Assembly (NCBI GenBank): GCA_947259505.1
Contig: CAMYLT010000003.1
Location: 1 to 64,000 of the forward strand
From: an uncultured Porticoccus sp.
GTDB taxonomy: Bacteria > Pseudomonadota > Gammaproteobacteria > Pseudomonadales > Porticoccaceae
Direction: 5' to 3'
DNA length: 64,000 nt
Within the stretch, counting starts at the first letter, position 1. Every line of letters starts with the position of its first letter. Below, piece after piece: positions 27,800-36,570 of the stretch. The notes under the pieces are model-generated. The model was not told the DNA's origin and made no database searches. It saw only the letters and a list, made by a program, of their open reading frames with translations. Position numbers and translations under genes: made by a program.

Positions 27800-28699
27800 A
27801 TGACGTCAGAAAAGTCCCAAAAAACGGTATCCCTGGTTCTGGGGAGTGGCGGTGCTCGAGGTCTGGCTCACATCGGTGTCATTGCTTGGCTTGAGAAAAA
27901 TGATTTCAAAATAGAATCAATTTCCGGTTGTTCAATAGGGGCGCTGGTGGGTGGCATTTATGCCGCTGGAAAGTTGGATGATTTTGAAAACTGGGTGCGG
28001 GAGATCACCAAGGTCGATGTTTTTAAATTGCTTGATCTTTCATGGGATAAAAGTGGTCTTGTGAAGGGAGATAAACTGTTCGATAGGCTGCGGGAGCTTG
28101 TGGGCGATGTGGCTATTGTGGACTTGCCGATTACCTATACCGCCGTGGCCACCGATGTGTCGGTTGAAAAAGAAGTTTGGATGAATTCCGGAAAGTTGTT
28201 TGATGCTATCCGGGCATCTATTTCGCTACCGCTGCTTTTTACTCCCTTTAATTACATGGGGGTCGATCTGATTGATGGCGGTGTCTTAAACCCTGTCCCG
28301 ATCGCGCCCACCTTTAACGATCAGACAGATTTAACCGTGGCCGTTAACCTTGGCGGGAAGGTGGATAAAAAGAGCGAGGCAACGGCAAGTGATGATTCAT
28401 CAGAGGAAAATGCGTCGCCGCTGATGGAGAAGGTTTCCGCTTTCGTGAAAAGCGTTAAGGGCTCGCCAGAAAGCCATGTTGGCAAAGACTGGGATGCTTA
28501 TGATATCGCCAATCAGGCCTTTGACACGATGCAAAGTGCCATCGCAAGGCAAAAGTTGGCAGCTTATCCGGCCGACTATGTAATAGAGATACCCAGGAAT
28601 GCCTGTGGAACCGTAGAGTTTGATCGTGCTGCTGAAATGATAGAGCTTGGATACAAAAGTGCTGAGGCAAGCCTGAGCAACATCACCGGTGAAATCTGA
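27800..28699 (+). CDS. Patatin-like phospholipase
   Basis: 299 residues. Oxyanion loop GSGGARGLAHIG near the start, nucleophile elbow GCSIG (Ser about residue 47) and the catalytic Asp in LIDGGVLNP, i.e. a complete Ser-Asp dyad. No signal peptide, so cytoplasmic, of the RssA/YchK-like bacterial type. An acidic insert KKSEATASDDSSEENASP follows the catalytic core. Sequence is AT-richer than the flanking genes. The 248 bp upstream show no other gene. Confidence 0.92.
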   Translation: MTSEKSQKTVSLVLGSGGARGLAHIGVIAWLEKNDFKIESISGCSIGALVGGIYAAGKLDDFENWVREITKVDVFKLLDLSWDKSGLVKGDKLFDRLRELVGDVAIVDLPITYTAVATDVSVEKEVWMNSGKLFDAIRASISLPLLFTPFNYMGVDLIDGGVLNPVPIAPTFNDQTDLTVAVNLGGKVDKKSEATASDDSSEENASPLMEKVSAFVKSVKGSPESHVGKDWDAYDIANQAFDTMQSAIARQKLAAYPADYVIEIPRNACGTVEFDRAAEMIELGYKSAEASLSNITGEI

Positions 28700-28803
28700 A
28701 GCGTGATCTAAAACATTCCTGGGAAGAAAACCCGTATCAATGACGTTGCGCTGGCGAGGCCATTCGTCAGAGACGCCAGCAAATTCTATTTACCGAGGTA
28801 TCC

Positions 28804-29109
28804 ATGTTTATCGCAATGAACCGTTTTAAAATCGCGCTGGGCAGCGAAGACGATTTCGTCAGTATCTGGAAAAATCGGGAAACCTTTCTGGATACAGTGC
28901 CCGGCTTTAAGGAATTCCATCTGCTCAGGGGGCCAAGCACCGAGGAGTACACGCTGTTCGCCTCCCATTCCGTGTGGGAGTCCCGCGAGGCATTTGAGGA
29001 CTGGACCAAATCGGAGGCCTTTCGCAAGGCCCATGCCAATGCCGGCGGCAGCAGGAAGGATATCTATCTGGGGCCACCGCAGTTTGAAGGCTTTGAGCAG
29101 GTCATTTAA
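28804..29109 (+). CDS. Antibiotic biosynthesis monooxygenase-fold protein
   Basis: 101 residues of the dimeric alpha/beta barrel (ABM) fold: FIAMNRFKIALGSEDDFVSIWKNRE, VPGFKEFHLLRG and ESREAFEDWTKSEAFRKAH. The pattern resembles IsdG/HmoB-type haem-degrading members, but that activity is inference. The last 66 bases of the gene are repeated about 690 bp downstream. Confidence 0.88.
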   Translation: MFIAMNRFKIALGSEDDFVSIWKNRETFLDTVPGFKEFHLLRGPSTEEYTLFASHSVWESREAFEDWTKSEAFRKAHANAGGSRKDIYLGPPQFEGFEQVI

Positions 29110-29213
29110 TTCTCTGAAGTCAGGGTTGGCTTTTCAAAGCCGCTCAGGACTATTCATAGTGACTCAAGGCTGTTCATGGCCGCTCAAGGCTTCTCGATAC
29201 GCACCGGCACGGA
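29041..29213. repeat. Direct repeat copy A (3' end of ABM gene plus relic of fdhF end)
   Basis: This segment is similar, base for base with scattered changes and small gaps, to 29734-29870. It contains the last codons of the ABM gene, a degenerate spacer and, on the - strand, GTGCGTATCGAG...TGA, which reads VRIEKP-stop, matching the AVRIELP-stop C-terminus of the fdhF-like gene. Confidence 0.8.
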
Positions 29214-29288
29214 GCCTTGCTTTCGTTATCCTTTCTCGTGTTGGGGGCATGCTATGCTGCTGGAAGGCTCACTACAGCGACCATCAAC

Positions 29289-29732
29289 TTGCGCGCACAT
29301 TATTTGCTTCTGTTGATTTCCCCCTTGTTCAGCGGGTGTACGGCGATGAGCTTTGGGGGAATTGAGTCCGCTGCGGTCGTCACCGCAGTTGGCACCCCTG
29401 TGGCAGTAGCCGCGAGTAAGAGTGCATCCCCTGAGACCAAGATATATGGCACCTATGAAGAGGGCTACTGGTTTGATCAGGAGCTTTTTTCCGTGTGGGT
29501 TGTGGCCGACACTCCGGGGGAAGCGGAACAGGTCGCCAGGGAGACCGCCAGCAATTCCTGTGCGACACGCGGGGGAAGCATTAAAGTCGACAGGTTTAAG
29601 GCCTGGCAAGAGAGGCGACTTTTCATCCCGGTGAAGATCAATCGCTTCTCCTTTGAGATGCGGTTCCGGTGTACGGGGGAGGACACCATCCTGCCTTCCA
29701 CCAATGTGGTGCCAGGCTCGACCCATAATTGA
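29289..29732 (+). CDS. Predicted lipoprotein, unknown
   Basis: 147 residues from a TTG at 29289. Short signal RAHYLLLLISPLFSGC ends in a lipobox-like LFSGC. The mature part has a Gly/Ala/Val stretch and then a compact domain with two cysteines (SNSCATRGGS and MRFRCTG) that may pair. The open frame extends to a TTG at 29217, but that part has no ribosome site either; start uncertain. No family recognised. It lies between two copies of a diverged direct repeat, as if inserted with a flanking duplication. Confidence 0.6.
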   Translation: MRAHYLLLLISPLFSGCTAMSFGGIESAAVVTAVGTPVAVAASKSASPETKIYGTYEEGYWFDQELFSVWVVADTPGEAEQVARETASNSCATRGGSIKVDRFKAWQERRLFIPVKINRFSFEMRFRCTGEDTILPSTNVVPGSTHN

Positions 29733-29733
29733 T

Positions 29734-29870
29734 GACGGCGGCAGCAGGAAAGGTATTTGTCTGGGGCCGCCGCAGTTTGAAGGCTTTGAATCCGTAATCT
29801 GGTTATCCGCTCAGGGCTATTTATAGCCGCTCATGGCTGTTCAGGGCAGTTCGATACGTACCGCTACGGA
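29734..29870. repeat. Direct repeat copy B
   Basis: Counterpart of 29041-29213. The first 65 bases align to the 3' end of the ABM gene with roughly four-fifths identity by eye, but the frame is no longer a gene. The last 30 bases are the true 3' end of the fdhF-like gene. Confidence 0.8.
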
Positions 29871-32051
29871 CTTGAAGGCCGGAGTCTTGCTGCGCGGGTC
29901 GCTGTCGGTGCCCACCAGCACGTTGGCCTCGGGAAAGTAGGCCATCAGGTTGTGTTCCGGCAGGTCGAAGGGGTAGACCCGCACCCGGTCCATGCGGCCA
30001 TGTTCCGAAACCAAATCCACCACCTTGCCGTCAATGCCAAGCCGTTCGATAGTGGCCGGGTGCATCAGCACCGCCCAGCGGTCATCAGTGTCACGGTAGC
30101 TGTCCCGCTCCTCGTAGACGATGGTGTTGAATTGCCCTTCGCTGCGCACTGTCATCAGGGTAAACGGATAATCTTCATTTGCCACTGCACCGGGCAATGG
30201 GTGAACCGCAAAGCAAGCGCGCCCACCGGCACGGCTGAATTCCGGACTGTGTTTCAGGCGCCCGCGAATATGAAATTCCTTTCGTGCCACGTCGATATCC
30301 GCCAGTTCCTCCATGCCGGGAATCACCCGGGCGATGGCTTCCCGCACCGTACGGTGCTGGCGAAAGCGCTCAAAGTCCACCGGAGAATCGGCCAGTAGCC
30401 GCTCCGCCAGCGACACCAGAATATCCACCTCCGGGCGGGTGTGGGCATGTCGTTTAATGCCGCCGTCGCTGAGGCGTACGAAGTTGAACATGGATTCCTG
30501 GCTGGTGGGTTGCCACTCCTCATCCCGGGCGGTGACCGGTAGGATCAGGCTCTCGCTGTGGTCGCAGCCGTGAATATGCCCGAGGTTCAGGGTGGTAGTG
30601 AGGAACAGCTTGAAGCCGATGCGATCCAGCGCCTGCGCCGCCCAGCCCGCGTTGGGGCCCCAATTGGGACTAGCCCCGTAGAGGTTGCCGCCCATAATCA
30701 GCGCCGCGTCGATGTCGCCGCGATGGCTGGCATTCATGCAGGCCAAGGTGTCCATGCCGGGCCCGTTGGGCAGGCTGATGCCCAGCTCGGTTTGCAGGCG
30801 TTCGAACACCTCGGTAGCGAGCACGGGCTTAACACCGATGGTGCCGATGCCTTGTACGTTGCTGTGGCCGCGCAGGGGTAGCAATCCGGCGCCGGGCTTG
30901 CCGACCATGCCGCGCAACAGCGCCAGGTTGGCGATGTACTCAATGTTCTCCACCCCGTGGCGGTGGTGGGTCATGCCCATGCCCCAGGCAAAGACAGCGT
31001 GTTCGGAGGCCGCGTAGGCATTGGCGGCCTGTTCGATTTGTGAGCGGGGAAGGCCGGTGTCTTGTTCAACGGTGTCCCAGTCGGTCTGTTCGATATCCGC
31101 CAGAAATGTCTCGAAGCCCTCGGTGTGCTTTTCGATATAGGCGTTGTCCTGATGGCCTTCCGCCAGCAGTGCTTTGGCGATGCCCTTGAACAGGGCGATA
31201 TCGCTGCCGATGGCCGGTTGCAGGTACTGACTGGCAATCCAGGTGCCACCGCTGGCCATGGATTTGGCGCTTTTTGGCACGGCAAAGCGCACCAATCCCG
31301 GCTCTTTCGCCGGATTAATGACGATCACCTGGCCGCCGCGCTCCCGCAGTCTCTGCAACTGGTGCAGCAATCGAGGGTGATTGGAGGCGGGGTTGGCGCC
31401 AATCAGGAATAGCAGGTCGCAACGGCCCAAGTCCTCAAGTTCCACCGTGGCGGTGCCGGTACCGATGCTGCTACCCAGCGCCTCGCTGGTGGCTTGATGG
31501 CAGTAGTAGGAGCAGTTGTTGATGTTGCTGGTGCCGTAGAGGCGCGCCAGCAACTGCAAGACAAATCCCGCTTCATTAGAACTGCGCCCGGAGGAGTAGA
31601 AGAAGCTGCGCGACGACGCGGTTTCGGCAAAGCGGCCGGCGGCATAGTCCAGTGCCCAGTCCCAGCTCACTTCCCGGAAACGATCATCATTGGCACCTTT
31701 GTAAATGGGCTTGCCGAGTCGCCCCAGGTGCTCCAGTTCTCGGCCGCTCAGCTCCCGCAATTGCGCCAGGTTGTGGTCAAAGATCTGTGGTGGAATCGCA
31801 GGTTGGATATCGGTGGATTGTGCCTGGATGCTTTTGTTGCAGACGGCGGGAAATTCTCCCAGTTCGTTGGTCATACCGCCGCGCTGGCCGCCCATACCGA
31901 GGCCACAGGCCTTGCAGGTATTGTTGGCACGCAGCGCCTTGGAAGAATTGAGCAAGCCTATTTTGCGGACAGTATTTAGGGTGTAGAGCACCTTTTTCGG
32001 GCCGCCTCCGACAATGTGATCGGAGGGTGTCTTGGGCGGTTGGCGGCTCAT
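29841..32051 (-). CDS. FdhF/YdeP-type molybdopterin oxidoreductase
   Basis: 736 residues. Molybdopterin-dinucleotide enzyme of the formate dehydrogenase-H-like/YdeP group: NNTCKACGLGMGGQRGGM near residue 45 takes the place of the usual [4Fe-4S] N-terminal cluster; then GANPASNHPRLLHQL, WGMGMTHHRHGVENI and LRGHSNVQGIGTIG; C-terminal MGTGTD-like molybdopterin clamp around YFPEANVLVG. No Tat signal, so cytoplasmic. The ATG at 32051 overlaps the upstream acetyltransferase stop as ATGA. Last gene of an operon with adhC and fghA, so a formate-oxidising role is plausible; YdeP itself has been tied to acid resistance, so the substrate is unproven. Confidence 0.9.
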   Translation of the reverse strand: MSRQPPKTPSDHIVGGGPKKVLYTLNTVRKIGLLNSSKALRANNTCKACGLGMGGQRGGMTNELGEFPAVCNKSIQAQSTDIQPAIPPQIFDHNLAQLRELSGRELEHLGRLGKPIYKGANDDRFREVSWDWALDYAAGRFAETASSRSFFYSSGRSSNEAGFVLQLLARLYGTSNINNCSYYCHQATSEALGSSIGTGTATVELEDLGRCDLLFLIGANPASNHPRLLHQLQRLRERGGQVIVINPAKEPGLVRFAVPKSAKSMASGGTWIASQYLQPAIGSDIALFKGIAKALLAEGHQDNAYIEKHTEGFETFLADIEQTDWDTVEQDTGLPRSQIEQAANAYAASEHAVFAWGMGMTHHRHGVENIEYIANLALLRGMVGKPGAGLLPLRGHSNVQGIGTIGVKPVLATEVFERLQTELGISLPNGPGMDTLACMNASHRGDIDAALIMGGNLYGASPNWGPNAGWAAQALDRIGFKLFLTTTLNLGHIHGCDHSESLILPVTARDEEWQPTSQESMFNFVRLSDGGIKRHAHTRPEVDILVSLAERLLADSPVDFERFRQHRTVREAIARVIPGMEELADIDVARKEFHIRGRLKHSPEFSRAGGRACFAVHPLPGAVANEDYPFTLMTVRSEGQFNTIVYEERDSYRDTDDRWAVLMHPATIERLGIDGKVVDLVSEHGRMDRVRVYPFDLPEHNLMAYFPEANVLVGTDSDPRSKTPAFKSVAVRIELP

Positions 32052-32734
32052 GGCGAGTGTCCCGACACCTGTTGGCGAGTAATTTTGACCTGCTGGTAGT
32101 ACGCGTGTTTGTGGACAGCTTTTACCTGCGCCAGAAAGTGTGTGACGTTTTGATAATCGAGTTTTCTCAGCTCGGCCAGATCGAGATTCCACCATTCGCT
32201 TACCAGCAATGCTTCGATAATCGAAGTCTCAAAGCGGAACCGTATGGGTTTGGCCGGGTTGCCGCCGACGATCTGGTAGGGAAGGACGTCTTTGGTAACC
32301 AGGGCATTTTTTCCGATGACCGCGCCATGCCCTATTTTTACGCCTTCCATGATAACAGCGCCGTCCCCGATCCAGACATCGTGGCCAACCTCGGCAGGAG
32401 GTGCCGAGTATTCATATTCGAGGCACAGCTCTCTGCTGGTGGAGGCGAAGTCGATAGGGTGGGTTTTTTTCAGTTGCCCTATGGTGACGTTTTGTCCGAA
32501 TGAGCAAAAGCGACCAATCCGGGAAACATTGTGCAGGGTGCCGCTGCGGATATAGCTGTGGGCGCTAAATAGTAACAGACTTGTTTTCGGTTTCCTGTTC
32601 ACTATCTCTGCGCTGCCAAGAGAGCATGGTGATTCTGCTTGAATAGTAGCCGTGCGGGAAATACAGCTTATGTCATTGATTTTGACGCCGAGTTTTCTGG
32701 CTTTTTTTTTGAGGAAATATAGTCGCAGATCCAT
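32048..32734 (-). CDS. Hexapeptide-repeat (CatB/LbH) acetyltransferase
   Basis: 228 residues. Left-handed beta-helix built from hexapeptide repeats (VSRIGRFCSFGQNVTIG, EVGHDVWIGDGAVIMEGVKIGHGAVIGKNALVTKDV), with the xenobiotic acetyltransferase signature YQIVGGNPAKPIRFRF. Expected to use acetyl-CoA; acceptor unknown. Lies between fghA (11-bp gap) and the fdhF-like gene (4-base overlap). Confidence 0.88.
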   Translation of the reverse strand: MDLRLYFLKKKARKLGVKINDISCISRTATIQAESPCSLGSAEIVNRKPKTSLLLFSAHSYIRSGTLHNVSRIGRFCSFGQNVTIGQLKKTHPIDFASTSRELCLEYEYSAPPAEVGHDVWIGDGAVIMEGVKIGHGAVIGKNALVTKDVLPYQIVGGNPAKPIRFRFETSIIEALLVSEWWNLDLAELRKLDYQNVTHFLAQVKAVHKHAYYQQVKITRQQVSGHSP

Positions 32735-32745
32735 TGGGTGACCGG

Positions 32746-33582
32746 TTACAGGTGCTGGGCGTGAAAACGCAGGTGATCGCCGATCAGGCTGGCGATAAAG
32801 AAATAGCTGTGGTCGTAGCCCGGCTGAATGCGCAGTTCCAGTGGATAACCCACCGCGCTGGCCGCCTGTTGCAGCAGTTCCGGTTTTAGCTGTTCCCTCA
32901 GAAAGTTGTCGGCGTCGCCCTGGTCCACCAGCATCGGAATGTGTTGATTGGCTCGGCGGATCAGCTCACTGCTGTCGTAGTCGCGCCAGGTGTTGCGGTC
33001 GTCCCCCAGGTAGCCAGCGAGGGCTTTTTCGCCCCAGGGGCAGCGCATGGGGGAACAAATCGGCGCAAAGGCGGATACCGAGCGGTAGAGACCGGGGTTT
33101 TTCAGGGCGATGGTCAGTGCCCCGTGACCACCCATGGAGTGGCCGCTGATGGCATTTCTGTCGCCGTCCACCGGGAGCTGTGCATTGATCAGTGCCGGCA
33201 GTTCCTCCACCACATAGTCGTACATGCGGTAATGACGTGCCCAGGGTTCTTGGCTGGCATTCACATAGAATCCGGCTCCGAGGCCGAAATCGTAGGCGGC
33301 CTCCGGGTCGTCGGGCACGCCTGCGCCGCGGGGGCTGGTGTCTGGTGCCACCAGGGCGATGCCGTATTCGGCTGCGTAGCGCTGGGCGCCCGCTTTGGTG
33401 ACAAAGTTCTCGTCGGTGCAGGTGAGGCCGGACAGCCAGTATAGTACGGGTACCGGGCCCTTGTCTGCTTGGGGCGGCAGGTAGATGGAAAAGGTCATGT
33501 CGCAGCCAAGCACCGCCGAGGGGTGCCGGAAGCGCAGTTGCTGGCCGCCAAAACAGCGGTGGGCGTCGATCTGCTCCATCAA
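32746..33582 (-). CDS. fghA: S-formylglutathione hydrolase
   Basis: 278 residues. Serine esterase D/FrmB type that splits S-formylglutathione to formate and glutathione. Nucleophile in [11 protein letters not shown], His near the C-terminus in [15 protein letters not shown], early [17 protein letters not shown] motif. Seven bases after adhC; both act in glutathione-dependent formaldehyde removal. Confidence 0.96.
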   Translation of the reverse strand: MMEQIDAHRCFGGQQLRFRHPSAVLGCDMTFSIYLPPQADKGPVPVLYWLSGLTCTDENFVTKAGAQRYAAEYGIALVAPDTSPRGAGVPDDPEAAYDFGLGAGFYVNASQEPWARHYRMYDYVVEELPALINAQLPVDGDRNAISGHSMGGHGALTIALKNPGLYRSVSAFAPICSPMRCPWGEKALAGYLGDDRNTWRDYDSSELIRRANQHIPMLVDQGDADNFLREQLKPELLQQAASAVGYPLELRIQPGYDHSYFFIASLIGDHLRFHAQHL

Positions 33583-33589
33583 TTTCCCC

Positions 33590-34696
33590 TCAATAGAGCA
33601 CCACTGAGCGGATACTCTTGCCGGCGTGCATCAGGTCGAAGGCGCGGTTGATGTCCTGCAATGGCATGGTGTGGGTGATCAGGTCGTCGATATTGATCTT
33701 GCCGTCCATGTACCAGTCGACGATTTTCGGTACATCGGTACGGCCCCGCGCGCCGCCGAAGGCGCTGCCGCGCCAGGAGCGGCCGGTAACCAGCTGGAAT
33801 GGGCGGGTGGAAATTTCCTGACCGGCCCCGGCTACGCCGATGATGCAGCTCTGGCCCCAGCCCTTGTGGCAGCACTCCAGTGCTTGGCGCATGACGTTGA
33901 CGTTGCCGATGCACTCGAAGCTGTAGTCCACGCCGCCACCGGTAATCTCGACCAGATGGCCCACCACATCATCGACTTCGGACGGGTTGACGAAATCGGT
34001 CATGCCGAACTGTTTGGCCAGCGCCACTTTAGAGGGATTTAAATCGATACCGATAATGCGGGTAGCGCCGACCATCTTGGCGCCCTGAATGACGTTGAGG
34101 CCGATGCCACCGAGTCCGAACACCGCCACGGTGGAGCCTGGCTCCACTTTCATGGTGAAAGCCACGGCACCGATACCGGTGGTGACGCCGCAGCCGATGT
34201 AGCAAATCTTGTCGAACGGGGCATCCTCGCGCACTTTGGCCAGGGCGATTTCCGGCAGCACCGTGTAGTTGGAAAAGGTGGAACAACCCATGTAGTGAAG
34301 GATAGGCTGGCCGTCCAGGGAGAAGCGGCTGGTGCCATCGGGCATCAGGCCCTGGCCTTGGGTGCTGCGGATGGCTTGGCAGAGATTAGTCTTTGGATGC
34401 AGACAATAGTCACACTCGCGGCACTCCGGGGTGTAGAGGGGAATGACATGGTCACCGGGCTTGAGATTTTTGACGCCTGGCCCTACTTCTACCACCACAC
34501 CAGCACCTTCGTGACCCAGAATGGCAGGAAAAGCGCCTTCCGGGTCGTCTCCGGAGAGGGTGAACGCGTCAGTGTGGCAGACACCAGTGGCCTTGATTTC
34601 GACAAGCACCTCACCGGCCCTTGGTCCTTGCAAGTCCACTTCGACCACTTCCAGTGGTTTGCCTGCGCCGAAGGCGACAGCCGCGCGTGTTTTCAT
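33590..34696 (-). CDS. frmA: S-(hydroxymethyl)glutathione dehydrogenase (class III alcohol dehydrogenase)
   Basis: 368 residues. Oxidises S-hydroxymethylglutathione with NAD and also reduces S-nitrosoglutathione. Catalytic zinc ligands in [12 protein letters not shown] and GHEGAG, structural zinc in [15 protein letters not shown], Rossmann [14 protein letters not shown], and class III residue context ([16 protein letters not shown]). First gene of the operon, with strong GGAGG before the ATG and a good sigma-70 promoter. No frmR-like regulator is adjacent. Confidence 0.97.
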   Translation of the reverse strand: MKTRAAVAFGAGKPLEVVEVDLQGPRAGEVLVEIKATGVCHTDAFTLSGDDPEGAFPAILGHEGAGVVVEVGPGVKNLKPGDHVIPLYTPECRECDYCLHPKTNLCQAIRSTQGQGLMPDGTSRFSLDGQPILHYMGCSTFSNYTVLPEIALAKVREDAPFDKICYIGCGVTTGIGAVAFTMKVEPGSTVAVFGLGGIGLNVIQGAKMVGATRIIGIDLNPSKVALAKQFGMTDFVNPSEVDDVVGHLVEITGGGVDYSFECIGNVNVMRQALECCHKGWGQSCIIGVAGAGQEISTRPFQLVTGRSWRGSAFGGARGRTDVPKIVDWYMDGKINIDDLITHTMPLQDINRAFDLMHAGKSIRSVVLY

Positions 34697-34718
34697 TTCT
34701 TATCCTCCAATGGAGACT

Positions 34719-34730
34719 GCTGATATCAGC
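34719..34730. promoter_or_regulatory. Palindromic operator candidate at the frmA start site
   Basis: GCTGATATCAGC is a perfect 12-bp palindrome placed where transcription from the promoter at 34736-34764 would begin, a usual position for a repressor site. Confidence 0.45.
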
Positions 34731-34735
34731 GCATG

Positions 34736-34764
34736 ACTATAATCAGTTGCCCCTAGGGTGGCAA
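34736..34764 (-). promoter_or_regulatory. Sigma-70 promoter of the frmA-fghA operon
   Basis: On the - strand TTGCCA (34764-34759) and TATAGT (34741-34736) are 17 bases apart, five of six matches in each hexamer, and lie about 40 bp before the frmA ATG. Confidence 0.7.
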
Positions 34765-34801
34765 ATCGGTAAATCACAGGTGGTTGTTACATAGAAAGAG
34801 G

Positions 34802-36445
34802 CTATTTGACAGTGACCAGATCCCTGACGGCACTTCCCAACATCTGGTTGGACACCAGCAGCTCCCGGTTGATGTTGAGCAGTGACGACAGGGGAATGCC
34901 GATGGTGTCGCTGTTGTCATAGCGGGTGATCAACTGGTGCAACCGGTCGTGGGAGCTGTTGATTTCCTCCTGCAACTGGGGGATTTTTTCTTCCAGCAAC
35001 ACCGGGTCAGTGTGCTCCAGCAGTGTGAGCAAGTGACGGTAGATCTTGCGGGTGTCGTGGCGCAGCGTTTCGATCAACTCCTCGTCGTCGGATTGCATGC
35101 GCAACTCCACCACATTCTGGCGTACATTCTTGAGACTCTTGGCGCCGTATACCAGGTCGCGGGCGGCATGTACCAGTTTTGATACGTTCTCGGTTTCCTG
35201 TTCAGCGGACTTTTCCCGGAGGATGCGATTGGCGTACTGCAATATTTGCTGTTCGGTGTGTTTGATCTCGGAATACTGATCGTCGTAGCTGGATTTGGCC
35301 TGTTTGATCTGCTCGTAGACCTCCAGCCCCTTGAAGCCGAGCAGCAATTCTTCCGGACGGATGCGCAGCACCCGCAAGTTGAGGATCAGCACCTTATAAA
35401 ACAGCCGGATGACCTCCTGGCGGATTGCCTCGGTGGCGGCATCGCCGATGCTGGGGGAAACCTTGGTGATGTACTGGCAGCCGATCAGGTCGTCGTCGGT
35501 AAAGCGGGCCTGCAACCAGCGGGCAAACGGCGACACAATGGGTAGAAAAATCAGGATGCCGAGGCCGTTGAACAGGGAGTGAAACAGCACCAGCACATAC
35601 ATTGGATCGGTGACGTTCAGTTTGTCGGTAATCAGCGTCAATAGCGGGTGCATCAGTGCCAGTGCCACACCGCTGACCACCAGATTGAAAATGAAGTGAG
35701 ATAGAGCTACCCGGCGCTTGTCCGCGGAGCCCTTCACCCCGCCGATCAATACCGTACTGGTGGTGCCCAGATTGGCGCCGATGACAATGGCCGCCGCGGT
35801 GGTGATGGGCAGCACCCCGGCGTGGATAGCGCTGAGCACGATCATGATGGTGGCGGAGCTGGACTGGATCAGCGCCGTGAACACCAGTCCGCCCAGCACG
35901 TAGAGCAGAATCGGGTAGTCGCTAAATATCGACACGGGGAGTTGCTCGGAGAGGAACTCCATGCTGGTTTTCATGAAATCCAGGCCCATCAGTAATAGGC
36001 CGATGCCCAGCAGTAACCGTGCTTGGCTGTGGCGGCGGTAATCGGGATTGAGGAACACCACCCCCAGAGTGCCGAGGGCCAGCAACGGCATGGCGTATTC
36101 TGTCAGGCTCAACTTGAAACCGATGGTGGCGACGATCCATCCGGTGAACGTGGTGCCCAGATTGACGCCGAAGATGACACCTAGGGCGTTGCTCATGGAG
36201 AGGATGCCCGCACCCACAAAAGCCAGCACGATCAAGCCCACCATAGAGCTGCTTTGCAGGCAAGCGGTACTGATAATGCCGATCAGCACACCGCGCAGCG
36301 GACTTTTAGTGTGGTCGCGAAGCAAGTGCCGGAAGGAGCGGGTGCCGAGGGTGCGCAACGCCTGCTCCAGCATCATCATACCGAACAGAAACAGGCCGAG
36401 ACCGGCTACCAGTACCCAGGGTTCAAAATGCATGGTTGGCTGCAT
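34802..36445 (-). CDS. Na/Pi-cotransporter II family protein
   Basis: 547 residues. N-terminal membrane half (about 1-310) with two inverted repeats, each carrying the QSSS motif (LQSSSMVGLIVLAF, IQSSSATIMIVLSAI), typical of NptA/YjbB Na+-phosphate symporters. The C-terminal half (about 340-547) is a PhoU-like helical, soluble regulator (IRQEVIRLFYKVLIL, EQQILQYANRIL). Inner membrane. Phosphate export or uptake direction not determinable. Confidence 0.93.
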   Translation of the reverse strand: MQPTMHFEPWVLVAGLGLFLFGMMMLEQALRTLGTRSFRHLLRDHTKSPLRGVLIGIISTACLQSSSMVGLIVLAFVGAGILSMSNALGVIFGVNLGTTFTGWIVATIGFKLSLTEYAMPLLALGTLGVVFLNPDYRRHSQARLLLGIGLLLMGLDFMKTSMEFLSEQLPVSIFSDYPILLYVLGGLVFTALIQSSSATIMIVLSAIHAGVLPITTAAAIVIGANLGTTSTVLIGGVKGSADKRRVALSHFIFNLVVSGVALALMHPLLTLITDKLNVTDPMYVLVLFHSLFNGLGILIFLPIVSPFARWLQARFTDDDLIGCQYITKVSPSIGDAATEAIRQEVIRLFYKVLILNLRVLRIRPEELLLGFKGLEVYEQIKQAKSSYDDQYSEIKHTEQQILQYANRILREKSAEQETENVSKLVHAARDLVYGAKSLKNVRQNVVELRMQSDDEELIETLRHDTRKIYRHLLTLLEHTDPVLLEEKIPQLQEEINSSHDRLHQLITRYDNSDTIGIPLSSLLNINRELLVSNQMLGSAVRDLVTVK

Positions 36446-36532
36446 TGGCCGATCACTGCTCCCTGCAGGTTGATATCACGAAAAGTGTAGCAGGAATACG
36501 CTGTTGGCAGTGGCTGGAAATTGACTTCAGAT

Positions 36533-36559
36533 CTCGCCGGCGACAATGCCGCCGGCGAG
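36533..36559 (-). terminator. Hairpin after the MMPL exporter gene
   Basis: CTCGCCGGCG pairs perfectly with CGCCGGCGAG around a 7-base loop, 11 bp after the stop of the - strand gene. No clear T run. Confidence 0.5.
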
Positions 36560-36570
36560 TCTGGAGAAGA

